This document shows, piece by piece, positions 43,326-52,815 of a stretch of 64,000 nucleotides of DNA. Both the position numbers and the translations under genes were made by a program. The DNA lies in assembly GCA_900316315.1 (NCBI GenBank), contig ONCK01000001.1:1-64000 (forward strand). The letters run 5' to 3'. Each line of letters opens with the position of its first letter. Positions within the stretch are counted from its first letter, which is position 1. The stretch is from an uncultured Prevotellaceae bacterium (GTDB lineage Bacteria; Bacteroidota; Bacteroidia; Bacteroidales; Bacteroidaceae). Under the pieces are notes generated by a model, which saw only the letters and a list, made by a program, of their open reading frames with translations, did no database searches and was not told the DNA's origin.

Positions 43326-45326
43326 TTATTCTTCAGGGATAAGCGTGATAATCTCTTTGATGGGCATACACATGGCATCGCACTCCTTGGCGCGGTGATG
43401 CTCCAAAATCGAGCGTGCGGCTTGCTGCATGGCGGGGAAGCCAGAGCGTGTCAGCTGGTTGGCGTAAATGACGACATTGACGCCCCGTTGCTTAAATTCA
43501 TCTTCGGTGACCGAGTTGCAGGAGGTTGGGACTACCACTATGGGAGTAGTCTTGTCCTGAGCGCGGAAACGCCCGACAAACTCGAAGATCTCTGCCGGAT
43601 CCTTGCGGCGCGAATGGATCATGATGGCATCTGCGCCGGCACCGACGAAGGCAAATGCCCGCTGGAGAACATCCTCCATGCCACGCTCCAAGATCAGGGG
43701 CTCAATGCGGGCGCAAATCATAAATTCCTTGGTCTTCTGTGCACGCTTGCCGGCGGCTATCTTCTCGCAGAAGTGCTCTATGCTGTCCTGGGTCTGCTTG
43801 ACGGAGGTGCCGAAGAGAGAGTTTTTCTTCAGCCCGGTCTTGTCCTCGATGATAACCATAGATACGTCCATTCGTTCGAGGGAGCGTACGGTGTAGACGA
43901 AATGCTCGGTCAGTCCGCCGGTGTCTCCGTCAAATATGATCGGTTTTGTTGTCACCTCCATGATGTCGTCGATGGTACGGAAGCGGGACGTCATATCCAC
44001 AAGTGCGATATCAGGCTTTCCCTTGGCCGTGGAGTCGCAAAGGCTTGAGATCCACACAGCATCAAACTGGTATGTCTTGCCCTTCTGGAGCACCTTGGTC
44101 TTCTCCACTATAAGGCCTGTGATGCCGGAGTGAGCTTCCATAGCGGTCATGAGGCCCTTCATATTGATCAGCTTGCGGAGGCGTCCTCTGCGGACATCGG
44201 GCATAGAGAGCTCGGCCCGATGGGCAGCGTCGAGCTCCTTGTACTTGGGATCGCTGGAGTAAGGATATTCTACCAGTTGGCCGCCGTATCCGGCCAAGAC
44301 ATCGATGACCTCCTGACGGATCGGCTTCTGGAATCCCTCGCACCAGTCATCGCCGTGGACAACGTAGTCGGGCTTGAGGCGGCGCAGGTTGTCGGCATAG
44401 CTGAGTGTCTGCTGCTCGACCACACGCTCGACGCCCTCAATATTTTCCATGAGCGTCTTACGCTCCTCATAGGGAATCAGCGGAAAGCGCTTGTAGCTGG
44501 CGACAGCCTCATCCGACAGTTCGCCGATGATAAGGCGTCCGAGACGTCTCGCCTTGTTGATGATGGCGATATGACCGAAATGTATGTACTCCGTGGAGAA
44601 GCACATGTAAACCGTACGCTCACTTACCTTGCTCAGGCGGGCTTTGACGGTCTCGAGGTCCTCAGGCGTATCAATCTCGGCACAAAGCCTGTCCTTACAG
44701 TCCAGGGGACGGAGGTCCATGAGGTCAGACACCTCGTTGAGCGCACGCTCTGCGTAGCAGTTGCGCTCGCCGCGCTCGCAGTACTGCTCAATACGTCCGA
44801 GCCATACAGCCCAGTCTTCGCGCTTCAGCTTGTAGAGCGGCTGGGCTGCGACGGCATGGTCAAAAAAATCAATGCCGACCTGCCGGATACGGACTTGCTC
44901 AACGACAGCCTTGAAGTCCTTGTCGGGCAGCGGAGCCGTCGAGCTCACTGCCATACAACTCGTGTCGCAGTCGAGAGCAGCCTCGAGAACAAGATTTTCA
45001 AAGACGAGGTCGCCATGCATCAGGAGGATGTCATCATCACGCAGGGCCTCGCACGCACAATAGATGCTGTAGATATAGTTGGTCGAGGCGTAGTCGGGAT
45101 TGTTGACAAACGTGAACTTGAGCGGGAGGTGGAGCGAACGGCAATAGTCTACGAGTATCTGGTCGTAGTAGCCTGTCGTGATGACCACGTCGAATATGCC
45201 GTAGGCCACAAGCTGGCTGAGCTGATGACTGAGGATGGTTTCCTTGTAAGAAACCTCTATCATACACTTCGGATGCTCACTGGTGATTGCGCCCATCCGG
45301 TGCCCAAGACCTGAATTGAGTATCAA
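43326..45326 (-). CDS. pepM: Three-domain NTP transferase / cytidylyltransferase / phosphoenolpyruvate mutase
   Basis: 666 residues. Residues 1-230: MobA/sugar-phosphate-type nucleotidyltransferase (LNSGLGHRMGAITSEHPKCM, ILLMHGDLVF, AEIDTPEDLETVKARL). Residues about 238-370: a second cytidylyltransferase with HxGH (STEYIHFGHIAIINKAR, DYVVHGDDW). Residues about 390-666: PEP mutase with DAVWISSL, IIFDGDTGG, the diagnostic EDKTGLKKNSLFG, CARIEPL and MIHSRRKDP. PEP mutase makes the C-P bond of phosphonopyruvate; the other domains probably activate the phosphonate (or a headgroup) with CTP. The start is odd: the frame begins at TTG 45326 without the usual MKA; ATGAAAAGCATTG at 45338 would restore MKALILNSG if one A were removed. 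Confidence 0.93.
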   Translation of the reverse strand: MILNSGLGHRMGAITSEHPKCMIEVSYKETILSHQLSQLVAYGIFDVVITTGYYDQILVDYCRSLHLPLKFTFVNNPDYASTNYIYSIYCACEALRDDDILLMHGDLVFENLVLEAALDCDTSCMAVSSTAPLPDKDFKAVVEQVRIRQVGIDFFDHAVAAQPLYKLKREDWAVWLGRIEQYCERGERNCYAERALNEVSDLMDLRPLDCKDRLCAEIDTPEDLETVKARLSKVSERTVYMCFSTEYIHFGHIAIINKARRLGRLIIGELSDEAVASYKRFPLIPYEERKTLMENIEGVERVVEQQTLSYADNLRRLKPDYVVHGDDWCEGFQKPIRQEVIDVLAGYGGQLVEYPYSSDPKYKELDAAHRAELSMPDVRRGRLRKLINMKGLMTAMEAHSGITGLIVEKTKVLQKGKTYQFDAVWISSLCDSTAKGKPDIALVDMTSRFRTIDDIMEVTTKPIIFDGDTGGLTEHFVYTVRSLERMDVSMVIIEDKTGLKKNSLFGTSVKQTQDSIEHFCEKIAAGKRAQKTKEFMICARIEPLILERGMEDVLQRAFAFVGAGADAIMIHSRRKDPAEIFEFVGRFRAQDKTTPIVVVPTSCNSVTEDEFKQRGVNVVIYANQLTRSGFPAMQQAARSILEHHRAKECDAMCMPIKEIITLIPEE

Positions 45327-45339
45327 TGCTTTTCATTTC

Positions 45340-45347
45340 CAAATGTA
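45340..45347 (-). promoter_or_regulatory. Possible -7 promoter box of the phosphonate operon
   Basis: TACATTTG on the minus strand. It lies so close to the out-of-frame ATG (45338-45336) that, if real, transcription would start inside or after that ATG and only TTG 45326 could be used. Confidence 0.4.
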
Positions 45348-45504
45348 GTTTTCTTGTCAGCGCGACACCGGTCCTCATGGTCGGGGTCCTCATCTGATCA
45401 GCTATTATGCAAAGGCACAACATTTTGACAATCGGGCAAGCAAAGACAAGCTTGTTTAAAACATATTTTATGCACTCCGCCCCTTACTGCGTGCACAGCC
45501 GGTC

Positions 45505-45552
45505 AGGTCTGATATCGTAGGGGTAAGGCCAGATGCAGTTTTGATCTGAATG
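45505..45552. repeat. Two period-21 repeat units in a divergent gap
   Basis: AGGTCTGATATCGTAG (from 45505) and AGGCCAGATGCAGTTTT (from 45526) are spaced 21 bp, in the reverse orientation of the 49.1-kb array. It lies in the 435-bp gap between the divergent phosphonate and UDP-glucuronate operons; apart from the promoters nothing else was seen there. Confidence 0.55.
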
Positions 45553-45699
45553 GAACTTGTCAGAAGAGAAAACAGTCTTGTTCTGCTCCGTTCCCATTTC
45601 CCCACTGATGTGTCCGAAGCGAAGGGAGTAAGATGAAAATACGCAAGTACGGCGTCTGATTTTTCACCTTTTAATGTCAGTCATATAGCAAAGATTTTC

Positions 45700-45707
45700 T
45701 AACTTTG
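45700..45707 (+). promoter_or_regulatory. -7 promoter box of the ugd operon
   Basis: TAACTTTG, 55 bp before ATG 45762. It lies inside the longer open frame from 45705 and so supports the later start. Confidence 0.65.
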
Positions 45708-45761
45708 CTTTTTGCAAACTCTGACCTGCTGGTCACCCAACAAGACAAAACCATTATCAAT

Positions 45762-47033
45762 ATGAACATAGCAGTAGCAGGCACCGGATATGTGGGCCTC
45801 AGCATCGCCACGCTGCTCTCCCAGCACAATCATGTGGAGGCTGTAGACGTGATACCGGAAAAAGTAGAACTCATCAACCAGCGCAAGTCTCCCATCCAGG
45901 ACGACTACATCGAGCAGTATCTGGCTACAAAACCGCTTGATCTACACGCCACCCTCGACGGACGCGCGGCTTACAGCGATGCTGACTTTGTCGTCATCGC
46001 AGCTCCGACCAACTACGACTCCCAGAAGAACTTCTTTGACACTTCCCATGTCGAGGAGGTCATAGAACTTGTGCTCGAGGTCAATCCCGATGCCGTCATG
46101 GTCATCAAGTCTACCATCCCCGTGGGATATACGCAGTCCGTGAGGGAAAAGTACAGCCGCCGACAGCCTCTGTCTGACGGCACAATGGGTGTTGTCAAGC
46201 CCAAGATCATCTTTGCGCCCGAGTTTCTCCGTGAGTCCAAGGCGCTCTATGACAATCTCTATCCCTCACGTATCATCGTGGGCTACGACCACGCCGAGCC
46301 CGATCTCGAGCAAGCCGCCCACACCTTTGCCAGCCTCATCAAGGGAGGAGCCCTCAAGGAAGATGTGCCCGTACTCTTCATGCGCACGACCGAGGCCGAG
46401 GCCGTCAAGCTCTTCGCCAATACCTACCTCGCCCTGCGCGTGAGCTACTTCAACGAGCTCGACACCTACGCTGAGATGAAGGGCCTCAGCACACGGGCTA
46501 TCATTGACGGTGTATGTCTCGACCCCCGCATCGGCACCCACTACAACAACCCCTCCTTCGGCTATGGCGGATACTGCCTCCCCAAGGACACTAAGCAGCT
46601 GCTCGCCAACTACAACGATGTGCCCGAAAATCTCATCCAGGCCATCGTAGACAGCAACCGCACACGCAAAGACTTCATTGCGGACCGCGTACTGCGCAAG
46701 GCAGGATACTATACCTCCAACAGTACTTATGACGAAGCCTCGGAGCATCCTGTCACCATCGGCGTCTATCGTCTCACTATGAAGTCCAACTCCGACAACT
46801 TCCGCCAGTCGAGTATCCAGGGCGTCATGAAGCGCGTCAAGGCCAAGGGCGCCAAGGTCATCATCTACGAACCGACGCTCGAAGACGGCACCACCTTTTT
46901 CGGCAGCCGCGTGGTCAATGACCTAGACCAATTTAAGGCACTCAGTCACTGCATCATCGCCAACCGCTACGACTCCGCGCTTGACGATGTCGAGGACAAG
47001 GTCTACACGCGTGACATCTTCAAACGCGACTAA
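45762..47033 (+). CDS. ugd: UDP-glucose 6-dehydrogenase
   Basis: 423 residues. Oxidises UDP-glucose to UDP-glucuronate with two NAD+. [19 protein letters not shown] is the Rossmann loop; [11 protein letters not shown] and [20 protein letters not shown] are family signatures; [14 protein letters not shown] holds the catalytic Cys. The short form without an N-terminal extension is common in Bacteroidales capsule loci. First gene of an operon with the epimerase (6 bp) and the phosphoesterase (4-bp overlap). Supplies precursors for uronic-acid-containing surface polysaccharide. Confidence 0.93.
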   Translation: MNIAVAGTGYVGLSIATLLSQHNHVEAVDVIPEKVELINQRKSPIQDDYIEQYLATKPLDLHATLDGRAAYSDADFVVIAAPTNYDSQKNFFDTSHVEEVIELVLEVNPDAVMVIKSTIPVGYTQSVREKYSRRQPLSDGTMGVVKPKIIFAPEFLRESKALYDNLYPSRIIVGYDHAEPDLEQAAHTFASLIKGGALKEDVPVLFMRTTEAEAVKLFANTYLALRVSYFNELDTYAEMKGLSTRAIIDGVCLDPRIGTHYNNPSFGYGGYCLPKDTKQLLANYNDVPENLIQAIVDSNRTRKDFIADRVLRKAGYYTSNSTYDEASEHPVTIGVYRLTMKSNSDNFRQSSIQGVMKRVKAKGAKVIIYEPTLEDGTTFFGSRVVNDLDQFKALSHCIIANRYDSALDDVEDKVYTRDIFKRD

Positions 47034-47039
47034 GCCTCT

Positions 47040-48131
47040 ATGGAACGAATTATCGTCACCGGCGCAGCAGGATTTATCGGCTGCAACCTCGTACTCCGCC
47101 TCCTCGAGTGGGAGCCCCAGGCCCGCATCCTCGGCATCGACTCCCTGACCGACTACTATGACGTGCGTATCAAGGAGTATCGACTCCGGCAGATCGAGCA
47201 AGCCGACGGCCACCGCCGCTGGACCTTCCTCAAGGGCGACATCGCCGACCCGGCATTGATCAACCGCGCTTTCGCAGACTTCAAGCCTGATACTATCGTC
47301 AATCTGGCGGCACAGGCAGGCGTCAGATACAGCATCAGTCATCCCCAGTCTTATATCGAGAGCAATGTCATCGGATTTTTCAATATCCTCGAAGCCTGCC
47401 GCCACTCCTATGACGGCGGCCAGCCGGGTGTAGCCCACCTCGTATACGCCTCAAGCTCAAGCGTGTACGGAAGCAACTCCAAAGTACCCTACTCCACCGA
47501 CGATCCTGTCGACCATCCCGTCTCACTCTATGCCGCCACCAAGAAGGGCGACGAGCTCATGGCCCATGCCTACAGCAAGCTGTACGACATCCCCTCGACC
47601 GGGCTCCGCTTCTTCACAGTATACGGTCCCGCCGGGAGGCCCGATATGGCGTACTTCGGATTTACCAACCGCTTCGTCAAGGGAGACAAGATCCAGCTCT
47701 ACAACTACGGCAACTGCCAGCGCGACTTCACCTACATAGACGATATCGTCGAGGGCGTATATCGCGTGATGCAGCAGCCTCCCACGCGTCGCAAGGGCAC
47801 CGACGGACTGCCTGTACCGCCCTACCGTCTCTACAATATCGGCAACTCCCACCCTGAAGACCTGCTCGAGTTTGTCGACATCCTGCAGCAGGAGCTCGTA
47901 CGTGCCGGTGTCCTGCCCCCTGACTACGACTTCGACAGCCACAAGGAGCTCGTACCGATGCAGCCGGGCGACGTGACCGTCACTTACGCCGACACGGCAC
48001 CCCTGGAGCGCGACTTCGGCTTTTGCCCCCGTACACCGCTGCGTGAGGGTCTCAGAAAATTTGCAGAGTGGTATCGTGACTTCTATATGGACCACCACCA
48101 AGCAGCACAACATCATACATCACCTATATGA
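47040..48131 (+). CDS. UDP-glucuronate 4-epimerase family protein
   Basis: 363 residues of the short-chain NDP-sugar epimerases. VTGAAGFIGCNLVLRLLE is the NAD-binding motif, VNLAAQAGVRYSI and HLVYASSSSVYGSN are conserved, and the catalytic pair is in SLYAATKKGDELMAHAYS (Y-x-x-x-K). FFTVYGPAGRPDMAYFGF and DFTYIDDIVEGV are hallmarks of UDP-glucuronate/galacturonate 4-epimerases. With ugd it would form UDP-galacturonate from UDP-glucose. Substrate is inferred from subfamily resemblance and from the neighbour. Confidence 0.9.
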   Translation: MERIIVTGAAGFIGCNLVLRLLEWEPQARILGIDSLTDYYDVRIKEYRLRQIEQADGHRRWTFLKGDIADPALINRAFADFKPDTIVNLAAQAGVRYSISHPQSYIESNVIGFFNILEACRHSYDGGQPGVAHLVYASSSSVYGSNSKVPYSTDDPVDHPVSLYAATKKGDELMAHAYSKLYDIPSTGLRFFTVYGPAGRPDMAYFGFTNRFVKGDKIQLYNYGNCQRDFTYIDDIVEGVYRVMQQPPTRRKGTDGLPVPPYRLYNIGNSHPEDLLEFVDILQQELVRAGVLPPDYDFDSHKELVPMQPGDVTVTYADTAPLERDFGFCPRTPLREGLRKFAEWYRDFYMDHHQAAQHHTSPI

Positions 48132-49090
48132 ACCGTCGAGATTTCTTTAAACGCATCGGACTCGGGAGCGCGCTGATAGCCACTTCGCAGCTACCAGCAC
48201 AGGCCGAGGACAATCCAAGCGTCTTCCCCAAGCGTGGAAGATTTGAGCGATTATCACTAAGTATGGTCACCGTAGAGATAGGCTTGCCCAAGCCCTTCTC
48301 CGTTCTCCACATTTCAGATACCCATCTGACCGCCGCCTATCCCCATGAGAGCCAGAAGAAGCAGAAGCTCCACCAGCTCCGCACACAGACTTTCGGCGGC
48401 CGACAGGAGGAAGCCCTGCAGGACTCACTTGCCTGGGCACGCCAACACGTCGACTATATCGTCCACACAGGCGACCTCATCGACTGGCAAAGTGAGGCCA
48501 ACTATGACCTGGCACGCAAGTACTTCGGACAAAGTATCATCGGCTGCGTCGGCAACCACGAGTACTCGCCCGACATGTGGCTCAGCGAGCCCAAGGAGAC
48601 CGCGACCGAAGACTCCAAGGCCCCATACCGCGAGCAGCTGCAGCGGGCTTATCCCTTTGACATCAGCTTCTATGCCCGGGAGGCCGGCGGAGTCAATTTC
48701 GTAGCCCTCGATGACGTCTTCGGCACTGTGACCGAGCAGCAGGTAGAACGCTTCCGGCAGGAAGTGGCCAAGGGCCTGCCCATCGTGATGTGCTTGCACG
48801 TCCCCCTATTTACCGACGCCATCTATCGTGCCAACCACCATTTTTGGGCAAAAACCGACCTACGCTTCACCAACGGTGCCATACCCAGCGTCACAGGCGA
48901 CTATCTCAAACAGCAGACCGACCCTGTGACCGCCGACTTCATCTCCTATCTCAAGCAGCTCCCACAGCTCAAGGCCATTCTCTGTGGCCATCTCCACTTT
49001 ACGACGCAGGATCGCTTTTCTCCCACAGCTATGGAGTACGTCGTGGGAGGCAACTTCCTCTTCCACGGGCAAGAAGTTCTCTTCGTCTAA
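48128..49090 (+). CDS. Tat-exported metallophosphoesterase
   Basis: 320 residues. The N-terminus MNRRDFFKRIGLGSALIAT is a twin-arginine (RRDFFK) signal. Calcineurin-like phosphoesterase motifs follow: LHISDTHLT (D-x-H), YIVHTGDLIDW (G-D), VGNHEY (G-N-H-E), MCLHVPLF (H) and LCGHLHFT (G-H-x-H). Periplasmic, dinuclear metal. Overlaps the epimerase stop by 4 bp (ATGA), so it is co-translated with the UDP-uronate genes. Its substrate is unknown; a role in polysaccharide or lipid-carrier phosphate turnover is a guess from context. Confidence 0.88.
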   Translation: MNRRDFFKRIGLGSALIATSQLPAQAEDNPSVFPKRGRFERLSLSMVTVEIGLPKPFSVLHISDTHLTAAYPHESQKKQKLHQLRTQTFGGRQEEALQDSLAWARQHVDYIVHTGDLIDWQSEANYDLARKYFGQSIIGCVGNHEYSPDMWLSEPKETATEDSKAPYREQLQRAYPFDISFYAREAGGVNFVALDDVFGTVTEQQVERFRQEVAKGLPIVMCLHVPLFTDAIYRANHHFWAKTDLRFTNGAIPSVTGDYLKQQTDPVTADFISYLKQLPQLKAILCGHLHFTTQDRFSPTAMEYVVGGNFLFHGQEVLFV

Positions 49091-49138
49091 TCTGAACTCA
49101 CAAGCCTGACGCTGTCTCAACGTCTGCGCTGTCTGAGA

Positions 49139-49264
49139 TCATAACAACCTCGGATGATGCGCTGACAATATCTGACCTTGCCAACACAACATCGGACCTT
49201 GTTAGAACAATATCGGACTTTGTCTGAACTAGGCCCGACCTTGTTGTGAAAATATCGCTTTCGC
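49139..49264 (+). repeat. Period-21 tandem array (about six units)
   Basis: Blocks of exactly 21 bp start at 49139, 49160, 49181, 49202, 49223 and 49244. The best four read ...CAATATCTGACCTTG, ...CAACATCGGACCTTG, ...CAATATCGGACTTTG and ...TAGGCCCGACCTTG. The first 8 bp of each unit vary freely while ATCGGACCTTG is kept. It lies between convergent genes. Confidence 0.8.
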
Positions 49265-49380
49265 TGTCGCGTCCCTCGCTTCCCCCCTTATTTTCACAGC
49301 CGGTCTCCGCCTGTAGTCCGCCAGAGGTGTACTATATGCTGTCCGTCCCGTCGCGCGCAAGTGAGGAAGCATTACAAAAC

Positions 49381-49408
49381 AGAGCTTGACACCGGAGTGT
49401 CAAGCTCT
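49381..49408 (-). terminator. Hairpin terminator between convergent genes
   Basis: AGAGCTTGACAC and GTGTCAAGCTCT pair perfectly (12 bp, CGGA loop). On the minus strand it is followed by GTTTTGT, which fits ending the 49620 gene; it may also serve the plus strand. The 529-bp gap otherwise holds only the repeat array. Confidence 0.75.
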
Positions 49409-49619
49409 TCCCTACTTAAAACAAATGAAAAAACTAATCTTCTGTGACGAAGACTATGACCGATTCACATCGGATGCTGTATCTATTACCTGCGACCGAC
49501 AGGGAGCAGGCTGAAGAAGTCGGATTGTGGTTTGCCCTTATTATTTTATTTGCTACAAAAATACATATATTCAAAGTCAAGTCCAAGCAACCGGCTGACT
49601 TTTTGTGACAGAGAATTTG

Positions 49620-50444
49620 TCACACTAGACGAATGCCTTCGTCGGATATCGTGATGACGCCCTGCTTGTAGAGAGAACCAACAGCACGCTTAAAAGTTTT
49701 CTTACTCACCTCGAAGCGGCTGTATATCTCGTCTGCCGGAGTAGCGTCGCCGACCGGCAAGAAACCGCCGGCTTGGCGAAGGGCTTCAAAGAGTTGCTGG
49801 GCAAAGTCGTCGACATGGCGCTTGCCGTCAGTCTGAAGCACGATGTCGAGTTTGCCGTCCGGCCGTACCGACTTGACGTATGCATCGAGCTTATCTCCGA
49901 TGTGAAGCGGCTGAAATATCTCATTGCGATAGACAAGGCCGGCATATTTGCCGTCTACGATGACTTTAAATCCCATCGGGGTCTGTTTCCAGACGACGAC
50001 CTTGACAGCCTGTCCTACACGGTAGCCGTCTGTCTGGGTCTGCACGAACTTGTCAAGCTTGCTGCTGGCTACGATGCGTCCCGTCTTGTCGTCTATGTAG
50101 ATATAGACCAGATAGCTTGCGTCCTTGACCATACGCCGCCACTGCTCGCGGTAAGGTACGAAGAGATCCTTGGTAAGTCCCCAGTCGAGGAAGGCGCCGT
50201 ACTTGTTGACCCAGGCAACCCGGAGAAAGCAAAACTGCCCTACCTCTCCGCGGGGCTGCTCCAGTGTAGCCACCAGGCGGTCGTCTTGGTCGAGGTAGAC
50301 AAATACGCGCACCTCGTCGCCGGTCTGCAACTCCGGCGTCACATATTTACGCGGCATAAGGATTGTCTCTCCGTCGCCGTCAAGGAGTGCGCCGTGGGAG
50401 GTGAAACCTGTGATGCGCAAGGTATTGTAGTGTCCGATCTCCAT
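49620..50444 (-). CDS. S1-domain RNA-binding protein, CvfB-like
   Basis: 274 residues. Three S1-like segments: YNTLRITGFTSHGALLDGDG (about 6-60), VAWVNKYGAFLDWGLTKDLFVP (about 70-140) and FKVIVDGKYAGLVYRNEIF (about 145-215), then a winged-helix end (YSRFEVSKKTFKRAVGSLYKQGVI). This matches the CvfB/YitL family, which affects virulence regulation in Staphylococcus. RNA binding in the cytosol is expected. It starts 12 bp after the ABC ATPase stop, so the two are co-transcribed. Confidence 0.88.
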   Translation of the reverse strand: MEIGHYNTLRITGFTSHGALLDGDGETILMPRKYVTPELQTGDEVRVFVYLDQDDRLVATLEQPRGEVGQFCFLRVAWVNKYGAFLDWGLTKDLFVPYREQWRRMVKDASYLVYIYIDDKTGRIVASSKLDKFVQTQTDGYRVGQAVKVVVWKQTPMGFKVIVDGKYAGLVYRNEIFQPLHIGDKLDAYVKSVRPDGKLDIVLQTDGKRHVDDFAQQLFEALRQAGGFLPVGDATPADEIYSRFEVSKKTFKRAVGSLYKQGVITISDEGIRLV

Positions 50445-50456
50445 AGCAGTAGGTAT

Positions 50457-51116
50457 TTACTTATCCGCTTGTATGACGCCGTCTCTCATATGTATCGTGC
50501 GGTCAGTCAGACTTGCGAGCTGCTCGTCGTGGGTCACAATGACGAAAGTCTGGCCTATCTTGTCCCGCAGGTCAAAGAAGAGTTGGTGGAGCTCAGCTTT
50601 GTTGCGCGAGTCGAGACTGCCGGAAGGTTCGTCGGCGAGGATGACTGAGGGTTCGTTGATTAAGGCACGCGCTACGGCGACGCGCTGATTTTCTCCGCCG
50701 GAGAGTTGACTCGGACGATGATCCTGACGGTCGGCAAGTCCCATGAAAGAGAGCAATTCACGGCCCCGCTCCCGCGCAGCCCGCTCACTCTTGCCGGCTA
50801 TAAGAGCCGGAATGATGACATTCTCCAAGGCGCTGAACTCTGGAAGCAGCTGGTGAAACTGAAAGACGAAGCCGATGCGGTCATTACGAAACCTGGCAAG
50901 CGCCTTGCTGCCGAGCTGACCGACGTCCTGGCCATCCAATACGATACGGCCGCTGTCAGGGCGGTCGAGAGTACCGATGATCTGCAGCAGCGTCGTCTTG
51001 CCGGCGCCGCTAGGTCCGACAATACTCACTACTTCCCCCTTGTCTATATGAAGATTGATGCCTTTGAGCACCTGCAGGGTGCCGAAGCTCTTGGTAATAT
51101 TCTCAATGTCTATCAT
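50457..51116 (-). CDS. LolD/MacB-type ABC transporter ATP-binding protein
   Basis: 219 residues from ATG 51116 ([19 protein letters not shown]). Walker [11 protein letters not shown]-loop [12 protein letters not shown], signature [15 protein letters not shown], Walker [14 protein letters not shown]-loop IVTHDE. The [14 protein letters not shown] segment is typical of LolD, which powers lipoprotein release from the inner membrane, but MacB and FtsE-like ATPases are close. No LolC/E permease is adjacent, so the partner must be elsewhere. The frame to 51164 is an unneeded extension. Confidence 0.88.
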   Translation of the reverse strand: MIDIENITKSFGTLQVLKGINLHIDKGEVVSIVGPSGAGKTTLLQIIGTLDRPDSGRIVLDGQDVGQLGSKALARFRNDRIGFVFQFHQLLPEFSALENVIIPALIAGKSERAARERGRELLSFMGLADRQDHRPSQLSGGENQRVAVARALINEPSVILADEPSGSLDSRNKAELHQLFFDLRDKIGQTFVIVTHDEQLASLTDRTIHMRDGVIQADK

Positions 51117-51276
51117 GTGTGTCCGATTGTAATCTCTGCCGGGGCCCAAGGGGACATACCACATCCCCTGTACTGTCGGCCGGCCGGCAACCGATATCTG
51201 AGGCAGGCCGATCTACCGATCGCCGCATAGCGGGAGAGCGCTACGGTGCCGGATGGGGCCAGGCCGCTATCAGCAG

Positions 51277-52428
51277 TTAGCGATTGCCATACATACTCTC
51301 GTAATATTTCTGGTAATCTCCGCTTGTGACTTCGTCCATCCAGGCCTGGTTGTCGAGATACCAGCGCACCGTCTTCTCAATTCCTTCCTCAAACTGCAGG
51401 CTGGGTTCCCACCCAAGCTCTCTCTGCAGCTTGGTGGAGTCTATTGCATAGCGCAGGTCGTGGCCCTGTCGGTCGGCGACGTGGGTGATGAGGTCGAGGT
51501 CGGCACCATCGGAACGGCCGAGCAGACGGTCGACAGTCGAGATGAGGAGATGAATGATGTCAATATTCTTCCACTCGTTGAAGCCTCCGATATTATAGGT
51601 CTCTGCCACCTTGCCCTTGTGAAAGATCAGGTCGATGGCCCGCGCGTGGTCCTCTACGTAGAGCCAGTCACGGACATTGTCGCCCTTGCCATAGACGGGG
51701 AGAGGGCGGCGGTGCCGGATATTGTTGATAAACAGGGGTATCAGTTTTTCGGGGAACTGATACGGGCCATAATTATTGGAGCAATTGGTGACAATCGTCG
51801 GCATGCCGTAGGTATCGTGAAAAGCCCTGACAAAATGGTCCGAGCTCGCCTTGCTCGCAGAGTAGGGAGAGTGGGGCTGATATTTTGATGTCTCATGGAA
51901 AAATTCCCTTCCGTAAGCGTGATGATGGGCTGAAGAAGCCTTGGTCGTGAAGGGGGAAGGGATGCCTTCGGGATCTGTGAGCTGCAGAGCGCCGTATACT
52001 TCGTCGGTAGAGATATGGTAAAATCTCTTGCCTGCGTAGCCCTCCGGCGTAGACTCCCAATAGACCTTAGCAGCCTGGAGCAGGGAGAGCGTACCCATGA
52101 CATTGGTCTGTGCAAAGGTGAACGGATCCTTGATCGAACGGTCTACGTGGCTCTCAGCTGCGAGGTGGATGATACCGTCCACATGCTGCTCGCGCAGGAG
52201 ACGGCTGAAGCCTTCATAGTCACAGATATCCATCTTGACAAACCGGTAGTTGGGCTTATCCTGTATATCCTTGAGATTGGCAAGATTGCCCGCGTATGTA
52301 AGTTTATCCAGATTGATGATGAGATAGTCAGGATACTTATTGACAAAGAGACGCACTACGTGACTCCCGATAAAGCCCGCACCGCCCGTGATGACGATGA
52401 CGCGCTTGTAGGTCTGACTGTTGGCCAT
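51277..52428 (-). CDS. rfbB: dTDP-glucose 4,6-dehydratase
   Basis: 383 residues from ATG 52428. Second step of dTDP-rhamnose and related deoxysugar synthesis. VIVITGGAGFIGSHVVRLF (NAD loop), IIHLAAESHVDRSI, FYHISTDEVYGAL (catalytic T-D-E), PHSPYSASKASSDHFVRA (Y-x-x-x-K), NCSNNYGPYQFPEKLIPL and DWLYVEDHARAID are all RmlB signatures. rfbA, rfbC and rfbD are not in the window. It may be co-transcribed with the ABC ATPase 160 bp downstream, because no promoter box was seen in that gap. Confidence 0.93.
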   Translation of the reverse strand: MANSQTYKRVIVITGGAGFIGSHVVRLFVNKYPDYLIINLDKLTYAGNLANLKDIQDKPNYRFVKMDICDYEGFSRLLREQHVDGIIHLAAESHVDRSIKDPFTFAQTNVMGTLSLLQAAKVYWESTPEGYAGKRFYHISTDEVYGALQLTDPEGIPSPFTTKASSAHHHAYGREFFHETSKYQPHSPYSASKASSDHFVRAFHDTYGMPTIVTNCSNNYGPYQFPEKLIPLFINNIRHRRPLPVYGKGDNVRDWLYVEDHARAIDLIFHKGKVAETYNIGGFNEWKNIDIIHLLISTVDRLLGRSDGADLDLITHVADRQGHDLRYAIDSTKLQRELGWEPSLQFEEGIEKTVRWYLDNQAWMDEVTSGDYQKYYESMYGNR

Positions 52429-52461
52429 GATGTATAGAGTTGTTATATTAAGTACTGCCTG

Positions 52462-52469
52462 CAAAGATA
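52462..52469 (-). promoter_or_regulatory. -7 promoter box of rfbB
   Basis: TATCTTTG on the minus strand, 33 bp before ATG 52428. Confidence 0.7.
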
Positions 52470-52815
52470 CGCTATTTGCCGTAAATGGAGGTGGTAAGGG
52501 CAGGCAAAATTTAGTAAGTCAGACACCTGCGGCCGGCAGGTCTGGTACCGACGGCACACCCTCTTAAGTCCTCATACGCAGAGTGAGTCCAGCCAAGGCT
52601 ACCGCCTTCTCCGATGCGGTTCAGACCCACCCAGTCTTTACCGCCTCCAATCTGTCTCTGTCACAAACAGTTTTTCGGCAATGAAAGGGCTGTACTCGCG
52701 CATCACACAACTCATGCTCCCCATCTGGGTCGCGATGGTTGGATCGGCCGACCTCGTATAGCCGTCGGACAGAGGCCTTCTGAGTCTCGCAAAATTGAAA
52801 TTTTGACCTACAGCC

